Shown: piece by piece, positions 1 through 5,660 of the stretch
Layout of the letters: every line of letters begins with the position of its first letter
Position numbering within the stretch: the first letter of the stretch is position 1
Source: Candidatus Omnitrophota bacterium
Lineage (GTDB): Bacteria; Omnitrophota; Koll11; Zapsychrales; Aceulaceae
DNA: 8,439 nucleotides
Assembly (NCBI GenBank): GCA_029931885.1
Contig: JAOZRJ010000058.1
Location: 1 to 8,439 of the forward strand
Reading direction: 5' to 3'
Position numbers and translations under genes: made by a program
The notes under the pieces: generated by a model
Told to the model about the DNA's origin: nothing
The model's database searches: none
The model's input: only the letters and a program-made list of their open reading frames with translations

Positions 1-463
1 TCCGAATAATAACATTCACTTTATACCCTTTGCAAACCAAAGCAATAAACATCAAGGGAAAATTTCCTAAATGAGCCGTGACAGCAATAACGCCGCGATT
101 CTCTTTTAGGGCATTCTTTAAATGTTCTTCTTTGTGAATTGATACAATCTCAAGCAATTCTTTCGATCTCTCGACAAAATAAAGCAAATCCATCATACAC
201 TGACCAATATTCTGAAGACACTTCCTTATCATGAAATTATATTCGCCTTGAGTCTTAGATTGTCCGTACGCTAATTGCAGATTCTTTTCACAGATTTTCT
301 TTAAACTGCTTATAAATAAGAAAGCGATTGAAAACATAAAGCCCATGATCGCCTGGACACACCATCGCGGCAAAATTCTCATAGCCCCAAAAAATGCCTT
401 TAGGCTAGCGATCGTCATTTGACTCTGAAATCGTTTTATATTGTTAGGTGATAGTAGATTCAT
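1..463 (-). CDS. LpxL/HtrB-like lipid A acyltransferase (N-terminal part, runs off left edge)
   Basis: The visible 154 residues start MNLLSPNNIKRFQ and look like the N-terminal half of the lysophospholipid/lipid A acyltransferase family. Enzymes of this family move an acyl chain from acyl-ACP to a lipid A precursor at the inner face of the cytoplasmic membrane. Seen: a hydrophobic segment at about residues 35-53 with basic residues on both sides (membrane anchor), the family-like stretch ICEKNLQLAYG at 57-67, and RGVIAVTAHLGNFPLM at about 123-138. The last stretch occupies the place of the catalytic H-x4-D/E motif. Its His is H131, but the acidic position is Pro136, which is odd. The start at 463 is fixed by an in-frame stop at 476-478. 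No Shine-Dalgarno precedes it; the next in-frame ATG is codon 16. The gene is divergent from the outer-membrane protein at 657. The C-terminal half is outside the window, so the exact substrate (LpxL, LpxM or another acyl acceptor) cannot be told. Confidence 0.8.
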   Translation of the reverse strand, partial: MNLLSPNNIKRFQSQMTIASLKAFFGAMRILPRWCVQAIMGFMFSIAFLFISSLKKICEKNLQLAYGQSKTQGEYNFMIRKCLQNIGQCMMDLLYFVERSKELLEIVSIHKEEHLKNALKENRGVIAVTAHLGNFPLMFIALVCKGYKVNVIIR

Positions 464-490
464 AATATTAAAAAATTATTTATTAAAAAG

Positions 491-520
491 ATTATAACAC
501 TTTGAAGTTAAGAATGTTAG
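491..520 (-). promoter_or_regulatory. Extended -10 promoter of the acyltransferase gene
   Basis: On the minus strand the -10 box TATAAT (496-491) is preceded by TGT (499-497), giving the full extended -10 pattern TGnTATAAT. CTAACA (520-515) lies 18 nt upstream and matches 4 of 6 bases of the TTGACA -35 consensus. Transcription would begin near 484, leaving a leader of about 21 nt that is only A/T and has no Shine-Dalgarno sequence. This is inferred from consensus matching only. Confidence 0.6.
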
Positions 521-632
521 CTAATGATAAAAAATTACGATTTTATCCTTAGCGAAGAGTTAAGCTCTCTTTTCTTTAAAAGAATATTTTCTCTTCCCGA
601 ACAAAAATATCCCTTTTAATCTCTTTTAAAAC

Positions 633-655
633 AAATTATTATGGTAAAATAATTT
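633..655. repeat. Perfect 8-bp inverted repeat over the outer-membrane protein promoter
   Basis: AAATTATT (633-640) and AATAATTT (648-655) are exact reverse complements separated by 7 nt. The dyad covers the extended -10 element and ends two bases before the ATG at 657. It could be an operator for a dimeric repressor. However, the arms are pure A/T in an A/T-rich region, so chance is a real possibility. Confidence 0.35.
642..650 (+). promoter_or_regulatory. Extended -10 promoter of the outer-membrane protein gene, predicting a leaderless start
   Basis: The sequence TGGTAAAAT is an extended -10 element (TG at 642-643, box TAAAAT at 645-650). No good -35 is visible, as expected for extended -10 promoters. 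Six nucleotides (651-656) separate the box from the ATG at 657, so the predicted transcription start coincides with the A of that ATG. The message would then have no leader, which fits the absence of a Shine-Dalgarno sequence. Confidence 0.5.
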
Positions 656-656
656 T

Positions 657-1850
657 ATGGTTCTAAAAATATCCTTATCTAGTCTTATTCTTGCTAAAAA
701 TTCTACTATGAAAATATCTGGATTACTTACTTTTATCTTTTTTTTGACCCTCTTCATACCTGTCAAATCATCCGCTAACGCGTTCAAAGAACGAAATAAT
801 CTGATAGATCAATCTTTAGAATGTATTTCAAGCAATTTAGACAAAAACAATACCCTTGCTTGGACTGATATCTGTTATCAACCTACAGAGAATAGGAAAA
901 AATCACTCTCCAAGGAAGAGATCATCGACGTAGAACTTGATTATTTTTCAGATGCGGAATCCGAAAAAGATACCCTCTATGTATCTGAAACAGATGAAAT
1001 ATATATAGATAATACTTTTGCTTATGCCAATATCAACGAATTGAAAACGGAAGAAACTAGCGGTGTCAAGAATTCCCTATCTACAGCTGAATTCGGAACA
1101 GAAATATCAAAGATTACCTACAGAGAACCTGAATTTATGAGGACAAGAGGTTACATGAGCGGTGTTTTTGGATCCTATACTCAAAGGTTTTCACTAAACA
1201 AAGAGATCCACTCTTTTTCAGATCTCCTCGTAAATGAAAACGTTATTAATATGATTAAAATTGACGGTAAATTCAGCTGGGGCTATGTAGATTATGAAAG
1301 CGAAGGAACCGGAAAAGCCGAGGATGAAAGAGATTTTCTCCTCGAGACCAGATTGGTTGCAGGACAGGATCTGCCTTTTAAATCATCTTTATTGACCCCG
1401 TACGCAGGAGTTGGATATCGATACTTAAACAATGACGGAAGAGGCGAAACAACCACAGGCCACAATGGTTATCGCCGAGAATCAATGTATGTCTATATTC
1501 CTATGGGCCTTGATATCAAGCAAAAAATCTCTAAAAACTGGTCTATGGGTATTAATATGGAATACGATTTCTTTATGTTCGGAAGACAAATAAGTCACCT
1601 TGAGGACGTTGACTCAAACTACGACCCTCTCAGTAATAAACAAGAAAAGGGATTCGGCTGGAGAGGTTCCATTAGGCTTGCGAAAGAAAGCCCAAAACTA
1701 GATATTTTTGTAGAGCCCTTTATCCGATATTGGAGCATAAAAGATTCTAAAACATCAGAAATTATCTACGGAAATTGGATTGTCGGCACAGGAATGGAAC
1801 CAGAAAATAATTCTACAGAATTCGGCTTTAAAATGGGCGCTGCCTTTTAA
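657..1850 (+). CDS. Secreted outer-membrane beta-barrel protein
   Basis: A probable outer-membrane protein of 397 residues, or 380 if the ATG at 708 (codon 18) is used. Starting at M18, the protein has a textbook signal peptide: Lys in the n-region, a hydrophobic core at about 22-36, and a type I signal peptidase site after SSANA (residue 42). Residues 43-155 form an acidic segment with two cysteines (C56, C73) that could pair in the periplasm. From about residue 160 on, short alternating hydrophobic/polar strands with aromatic residues and Gly follow (for example LLTPYAGVGYRYLN at about 246-259). The chain ends GFKMGAAF with terminal Phe, the usual BAM-recognised beta-signal. I see resemblance to opacity-type or autotransporter-type barrel domains but no passenger domain or named family, so function is unknown. 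Neither start has a Shine-Dalgarno sequence. The extended -10 element favours 657 as a leaderless start, whereas the signal peptide favours 708. Transcription would end at the palindrome overlapping the stop codon. Confidence 0.75.
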   Translation: MVLKISLSSLILAKNSTMKISGLLTFIFFLTLFIPVKSSANAFKERNNLIDQSLECISSNLDKNNTLAWTDICYQPTENRKKSLSKEEIIDVELDYFSDAESEKDTLYVSETDEIYIDNTFAYANINELKTEETSGVKNSLSTAEFGTEISKITYREPEFMRTRGYMSGVFGSYTQRFSLNKEIHSFSDLLVNENVINMIKIDGKFSWGYVDYESEGTGKAEDERDFLLETRLVAGQDLPFKSSLLTPYAGVGYRYLNNDGRGETTTGHNGYRRESMYVYIPMGLDIKQKISKNWSMGINMEYDFFMFGRQISHLEDVDSNYDPLSNKQEKGFGWRGSIRLAKESPKLDIFVEPFIRYWSIKDSKTSEIIYGNWIVGTGMEPENNSTEFGFKMGAAF

Positions 1851-1878
1851 ATAGATTTAAATAAATTTAAATCTATTT
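1849..1878. terminator. Perfect 14-bp A/T palindrome between convergent genes, putative bidirectional terminator
   Basis: AAATAGATTTAAAT (1849-1862) and ATTTAAATCTATTT (1865-1878) are exact reverse complements with only AA between them. The left arm begins inside the TAA stop of the beta-barrel gene, and the right arm ends 8 nt from the stop codon of the convergent cupin gene. The position fits a shared terminator. It is not a classical one: each stem arm has a single G-C pair and no separate U-tract follows. The hairpin may instead protect 3' ends or be a protein-binding site. Confidence 0.5.
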
Positions 1879-1886
1879 GATCCTAC

Positions 1887-2213
1887 CTACTTCTTAATCA
1901 TTGTCAAAACCATCTTAAATCTCTCAATAGCCTTAACAGCATGCGGATCGTTAGCAGGCATAATAATCGTCTCTCCTTCTTTAACAACATAGGATTTTCC
2001 GCTTATCATAATTTCTGCCTGCCCATCAACAACTTGAACAATGGCATCATAAGGCGCGCTGTGCTCACTTAAAGCTTGTTCTTTATCAAACGCAAATACC
2101 GTAACTGTTCCAACTGGTTTATCAATAACCGCCTTACTGACAATAGAACCTTGCTGATAATCAATAACGTCTTTAAAGCATAGAACCTTTGATTTTAAAC
2201 TCTCATCTGTCAT
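1887..2213 (-). CDS. Small single-domain cupin protein
   Basis: A 108-residue cupin_2-type beta-barrel, almost nothing but the fold. Seen: a conserved-looking stretch from FAFDKEQALSEHSAPYDA (about 40-57) through VVDGQAEI (61-68), then KEGETIIMPANDPHAVKA (78-95) and a C-terminal FKMVLTMIK. The canonical cupin motif 1 (HxH...E) is reduced to H51 with E50, and motif 2 retains H91, so any metal site would differ from the classic four-ligand one. I recall this reduced motif from a widespread group of small cupins in anaerobes, whose role is unknown. No enzymatic function can be given. The start is supported by AAGGAG (2224-2219) 5 nt before the ATG. It is the last gene of the minus-strand block, 49 bp after the antiporter. 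Confidence 0.85.
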   Translation of the reverse strand: MTDESLKSKVLCFKDVIDYQQGSIVSKAVIDKPVGTVTVFAFDKEQALSEHSAPYDAIVQVVDGQAEIMISGKSYVVKEGETIIMPANDPHAVKAIERFKMVLTMIKK

Positions 2214-2262
2214 TTTTTCTCCTTAATTTTTAGTAATCTTATTAGATGCAAGTATTAGTAAT

Positions 2263-3426
2263 TTAATCCTTGATCAGCTCTTCTGTTGTCCCGATCGGAG
2301 TAGGATATTTAAACACAACAATATAACTGGAAGCTATAAAGGTAAAAATAGTAGCAAGTTGAATAAACTGCGACGCCCTGGCACTTATGTTTCCTAATTC
2401 AAATGCGAGCAAAGCAATCAACAAAGAAAATTCGCTTAACTGACCTAACCGCAATCCAATCTCTTTGGCAAAAGTATTGCTTTCGCCAGCCCAACTAAAT
2501 GCCTTTTTGAAGAGCCAGGGTTTTGCAATAATAAAAATGGTCGCCAGTAATAGCGCGGGCACAAATATGTCTTTCATAATCAGAAGATCAAGCTTGGCTC
2601 CTAAGGCAAAAAAGAATAGCACTAAAAAAAAGTCTCGGAGAGGTTTAAGCTTTTCAGAAATAAAGAATGAAATCTTGTGCCTTGCCAATACAACTCCGGC
2701 AAAAAATGCTCCTGTCTCATAAAAAAGTCCCATCTTAGCCGAAATACCGGCAACTCCAAGACACCACGCCAGCCCTAAAATAAATAAAGCTTCCTGCACT
2801 CTATCGACACGCGCCATAACCTTTCTTAAGACATAATGCTCAACTAAGACAAGAGCTCCTATCAATACGGAAAGCTTGGCTAACATAAAAGAAAAGCTGA
2901 CCAAAACTCCTTGCGGCGAATTCATACATCTGATTAACGCCAACACTCCGATAGCTAATAAATCCTGAAGAATCAAAACGCTTATGCACATTGCTCCCAT
3001 TCTTTGCTGATGCAATTTTGTCGTTGGAAGCAGTTTAATAACTAAAATTGTACTGGAAAACATCAGGGCGAGCGCTATGCATAAACTATCGATAATGCTA
3101 AAGCGAAATAGCAATAAAAATACAAAAGTAAGAACAAAAGAACATCCGCTGTTAATTAAAGTAATAAGAGAAGTTTTCTTAAATAATTCAAAAAGTTTTT
3201 GAGGATGAAGACAAAGTCCTGCTAAAAAGAGGAGTAACGTTACCCCTAGATGGGAAATCATTTCAATAAACTCTACATTCTTAATCACCCCAAAGCCCCA
3301 GGGCCCAACCAATATACCGCAGAGAATATACGCAATAATTATAGGCTGCTTGAGAACAACAGCAAAATAGGACAGTATGGCTGCCCCAACAAGAACAATA
3401 CTTAAATCAAAAATGAATTTTTCCAC
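2263..3426 (-). CDS. CPA2-family cation/proton antiporter (KefB/GerN-like, membrane domain only)
   Basis: A polytopic inner-membrane protein of 387 residues with about 12 hydrophobic segments, matching the Na+/H+ exchanger domain of the CPA2 superfamily. It likely exchanges K+ or Na+ for protons. Family marks seen: QPIIIAYILCGILVGP at about 27-42, the LLLFLAGL stretch (64-71), MFSSTILVIKLL (122-133), the Gln-Asp pair Q154-D155 in the ion-binding helix, ETGAFFAGVVLA (237-248), FFALGAKLD (272-280) and GQLSEFSLL (328-336). There is no C-terminal RCK/TrkA-N regulatory domain, so it resembles short GerN/NapA-type exchangers more than full KefB/KefC. The start codon is GTG. It is placed well for the family, since the first helix follows directly, and it has no Shine-Dalgarno sequence. 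An extended -10 promoter lies right in front of it, predicting a leaderless message independent of the aminotransferase 20 bp upstream. The transported ion cannot be read from the sequence. Confidence 0.88.
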   Translation of the reverse strand: MEKFIFDLSIVLVGAAILSYFAVVLKQPIIIAYILCGILVGPWGFGVIKNVEFIEMISHLGVTLLLFLAGLCLHPQKLFELFKKTSLITLINSGCSFVLTFVFLLLFRFSIIDSLCIALALMFSSTILVIKLLPTTKLHQQRMGAMCISVLILQDLLAIGVLALIRCMNSPQGVLVSFSFMLAKLSVLIGALVLVEHYVLRKVMARVDRVQEALFILGLAWCLGVAGISAKMGLFYETGAFFAGVVLARHKISFFISEKLKPLRDFFLVLFFFALGAKLDLLIMKDIFVPALLLATIFIIAKPWLFKKAFSWAGESNTFAKEIGLRLGQLSEFSLLIALLAFELGNISARASQFIQLATIFTFIASSYIVVFKYPTPIGTTEELIKD

Positions 3427-3461
3427 AAGAATATTATATCAAATGATTACTTAATATTCTT
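3427..3461. repeat. Perfect 10-bp inverted repeat spanning the antiporter promoter
   Basis: AAGAATATTA (3427-3436) and TAATATTCTT (3452-3461) are exact reverse complements with a 15-nt spacer. One arm covers part of the -10 box and the bases up to the GTG. The other covers the -35 position and the last codons of the aminotransferase gene. It may be an operator. In read-through RNA it could form a weak, long-looped hairpin between the two genes. Confidence 0.45.
3433..3441 (-). promoter_or_regulatory. Consensus extended -10 promoter directly before the antiporter GTG
   Basis: On the minus strand TGATATAAT (3441-3433) is a perfect extended -10 element (TGn plus TATAAT). Six nucleotides, ATTCTT (3432-3427), separate it from the GTG start at 3426, so transcription is predicted to begin at the start codon itself. 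The -35 position reads AAGAAT, a poor match. No ribosome-binding site exists in the 20-bp gap, which supports leaderless translation. Confidence 0.6.
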
Positions 3462-4640
3462 TACAAATTCTTCTATTCGATCCAAACCTTTTTTAATGTT
3501 ATCCATAGAAATTGCGTATGAAAGACGAAGGTTTTTATCTGAACCAAAAGCTACCCCTGGGATAACTGCAACTTTTGCTTCATTTAATAGTAAATTTGTT
3601 AACGACAGTGAATCTTTGATCTCACTTCCATTAAAAGATTTCCCGAATAATTTTGATACATCTGGAAATACATAAAAAGCTCCTTGCGTCTTAAGGCAAG
3701 AAATTCCCTCTATTGAATTTAATCTCTCGGTAATATACTCTCGTCTCTTCTTAAATTCAGCAACCATTTCTTCTATCGGATCTTTTGATCCCTCTAAAGC
3801 AGCTAAGGCAGCCTTTTGCGCAATAGACGTCGGGTTAGAAGTAGAATGACTCTGAAGATTTGACATCGCTTTGATAATATCCTTTGGGCCAGCAGTATAA
3901 CCGATACGCCATCCTGTCATGGAGTAAGATTTAGAAACACCGTTTATTACAATGGTCAACTCTTTAATCTTATCGTTTAAAGAGGCAATGCTCATATGTT
4001 CCTGTCCATCATAAATGATCTCTTCATAAATTTCATCTGAGATGCAAAAAATTCCTTTTTCAATCAGAACCTCGCTGATAGCCTGTAATTCATCCTTTGA
4101 ATAAAGCATCCCTGTAGGATTTGAAGGAGAATTTAAAATGAAAAGTTTTGTTTTAGGCGTTATCGCTTCAATTAATTGACTTGCCGATACCTTAAAATTA
4201 CCTTCTTGGTTTGTTTCTAAGATAACTGGCGTAGCCCCTGAAGCTTTTACCATCTCGGGATAACTCACCCAATAAGGAGAAGGAATAATTACCTCATCGC
4301 CTTCACTGCAAATAGCTACAATTGCGTTGTAAAGAGAATGCTTTGCTCCACAGGAAATCAGAATTTCTGCAGGAGAATAATCTAAATTATTATCACTTTT
4401 AAATTTTTTACAAACGGCATCTTTTAGCTCTTTAGTTCCTGAAGCTGGAGTATATTTTGTAAAACCAGCATCAATTGCTTCCTTGGCTGCATTTTTAATA
4501 TGCACCGGAGTATCAAAATCAGGCTCACCAGCTCCGAAACCGATTACGTCAACACCTTCGGCTTTCATTTGTTTGGCTTTTGCTGTAATTGCCAAAGTTA
4601 CTGATGGACTAATTGAACTAATTCGCTTTGATAGAACCAT
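3447..4640 (-). CDS. aspC: Class I (I-beta type) aspartate aminotransferase
   Basis: A PLP enzyme of 397 residues, the normal family length, that interconverts aspartate plus 2-oxoglutarate with oxaloacetate plus glutamate in the cytosol. Seen in order: VTLAITAKAKQMKAEG (14-29), GAGEPDFDTP (36-45), KYTPASG (62-68), SPSNPTG with N174, SDEIYEE with D202 and Y205 for the PLP pyridine ring, the PLP-lysine K237 in GVSKSYSMTGWRIGY, GAFYVFPD (320-327), and R372 in LRLSYA for the substrate alpha-carboxylate. All catalytic residues are present. I-beta members in other bacteria can also act on prephenate, so a role in aromatic amino acid synthesis is possible. The start is the ATG at 4640, with AAAGGAG (4655-4649) 8 nt upstream. 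A GTG three codons earlier overlaps that Shine-Dalgarno sequence and is unlikely. It lies 60 bp downstream of purC, which consumes aspartate. Confidence 0.92.
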   Translation of the reverse strand: MVLSKRISSISPSVTLAITAKAKQMKAEGVDVIGFGAGEPDFDTPVHIKNAAKEAIDAGFTKYTPASGTKELKDAVCKKFKSDNNLDYSPAEILISCGAKHSLYNAIVAICSEGDEVIIPSPYWVSYPEMVKASGATPVILETNQEGNFKVSASQLIEAITPKTKLFILNSPSNPTGMLYSKDELQAISEVLIEKGIFCISDEIYEEIIYDGQEHMSIASLNDKIKELTIVINGVSKSYSMTGWRIGYTAGPKDIIKAMSNLQSHSTSNPTSIAQKAALAALEGSKDPIEEMVAEFKKRREYITERLNSIEGISCLKTQGAFYVFPDVSKLFGKSFNGSEIKDSLSLTNLLLNEAKVAVIPGVAFGSDKNLRLSYAISMDNIKKGLDRIEEFVKNIK

Positions 4641-4700
4641 TTTTATCACTCCTTTAGTTATTCATGCATTCTTTATGGATTCTTTTCGTCAACATTAAAA

Positions 4701-5597
4701 CTATATTGACTTACCCGTTAACAATTCATACACCTGCGAATACTTCTTGCATGTTTGCTCCACAACTTCGCTTGGCAAATCAGGACCAGGATATGTCTTA
4801 TCCCAATCTAAAGTTAAAAGATAATCACGAACATATTGCTTGTCAAAGCTCGGTTGACCCTGGCCTGGAACATATTTGTCTTTTGGCCAGAACCGAGATG
4901 AATCAGGCGTAAGAACCTCATCAATAAGAATAATATCAGACTCATCTCCAACTGTTCCAAACTCAAACTTTGTATCTGCGATGATTATTCCTTTTGTTTC
5001 GGCATATTCACTTGCTTTTTTGTAAAGCGCTAAACTTTTCTCTTTTAATTTATTAAAAAGTTTTTTTCCAAGCGCTTTTTCAACATGATCTTCAGACACA
5101 TTAATATCATGCCCCTCATCTTCTTTTGTTGAAGGCGTAAAAATTGGAGTAGGCAGCTTATCTGATTCTTTTAATCCTTCTGGCATTTTCATGCCGCAGA
5201 TAGTTTGACTTTTCTTGTATTCATTCCATCCGGAACCGGATAAATATCCTCTTACCACGCACTCAAAAGGGAGAGGGTTAGCTTTTCTTACCAGCATTGA
5301 CCGACCATCTAATTCATCTTTATATTTCGATAATTCTGATGGAAACTTTTCGATACTATCTGCAATAAGATGATTTGGTATGATATCTTTTATAAATTCA
5401 AACCAAAAAACAGATAATTTTGTTAATATCTCCCCTTTTCTAGGAATAGGCGTTGGCAAAACAACATCAAAACAGGAAATTCTATCTGATGCAATCATAA
5501 GAAAATCATCCTTAAAAGCATAGATTTCCCGAACCTTTCCTCTCTTAAAGAAATCAACACCAGGAATATTTAATAAACCATCAGTTTTATTATTCAT
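4701..5597 (-). CDS. purC: Phosphoribosylaminoimidazole-succinocarboxamide (SAICAR) synthase
   Basis: This enzyme joins CAIR and L-aspartate using ATP to give SAICAR in de novo purine synthesis. The 298-residue product is the longer form of the family (yeast Ade1-like) rather than the shorter form of about 240 residues. Seen: GKVREIY (20-26, ATP-binding strand), ASDRISCFDVVLP (36-48), IPRKGEILTKLSVFWF (51-66), ECVVRGYLSGSGW (112-124), PIFTPSTKEDEGHD (151-164), IIIADTKFEFG (204-214) and DEVLTPDSSRFW (226-237), all highly conserved and intact. The start is the ATG at 5597, 4 nt after GGAGG (5606-5602), a slightly short spacing. An in-frame ATG 13 codons earlier gives an N-terminal extension not seen in the family and lacks a ribosome site. 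It lies 63 bp after the PEP carboxykinase gene. No other pur gene is in view. Confidence 0.96.
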   Translation of the reverse strand: MNNKTDGLLNIPGVDFFKRGKVREIYAFKDDFLMIASDRISCFDVVLPTPIPRKGEILTKLSVFWFEFIKDIIPNHLIADSIEKFPSELSKYKDELDGRSMLVRKANPLPFECVVRGYLSGSGWNEYKKSQTICGMKMPEGLKESDKLPTPIFTPSTKEDEGHDINVSEDHVEKALGKKLFNKLKEKSLALYKKASEYAETKGIIIADTKFEFGTVGDESDIILIDEVLTPDSSRFWPKDKYVPGQGQPSFDKQYVRDYLLTLDWDKTYPGPDLPSEVVEQTCKKYSQVYELLTGKSI

Positions 5598-5660
5598 ACA
5601 TCCTCCATTATTAATATTAAGACAATAAAAACACATTTTACTATCCTAATGCTAACTTTA

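Noticed and set aside
555..575. Small hairpin AGAG...CTCT in the divergent intergenic region
   Set aside because: Only about four base pairs and no context. It is not distinguishable from chance in this repetitive A/T-rich stretch.
2465..2722. Plus-strand open frame of 85 codons opposite the antiporter, starting MAKVLLSPAQ
   Set aside because: It lies wholly antisense to a clear CPA2 antiporter, has no family features and no upstream signals. It is a by-product of codon usage on the other strand.
4641..4700. TTGACG on the minus strand (about 4694-4689) as a -35 box for the aminotransferase
   Set aside because: No acceptable -10 box is found 16-18 nt downstream, so a separate promoter is not supported.
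4483..4912. Two overlapping plus-strand open frames opposite the aminotransferase and purC
   Set aside because: Both lie antisense to intact conserved enzymes, and neither has a recognisable product or ribosome site.
5598..5660. Possible purine riboswitch or other leader element before purC
   Set aside because: The 63-bp gap is too short for a purine riboswitch with expression platform, and I see no matching stems. It holds only the purC ribosome site and A/T-rich sequence.
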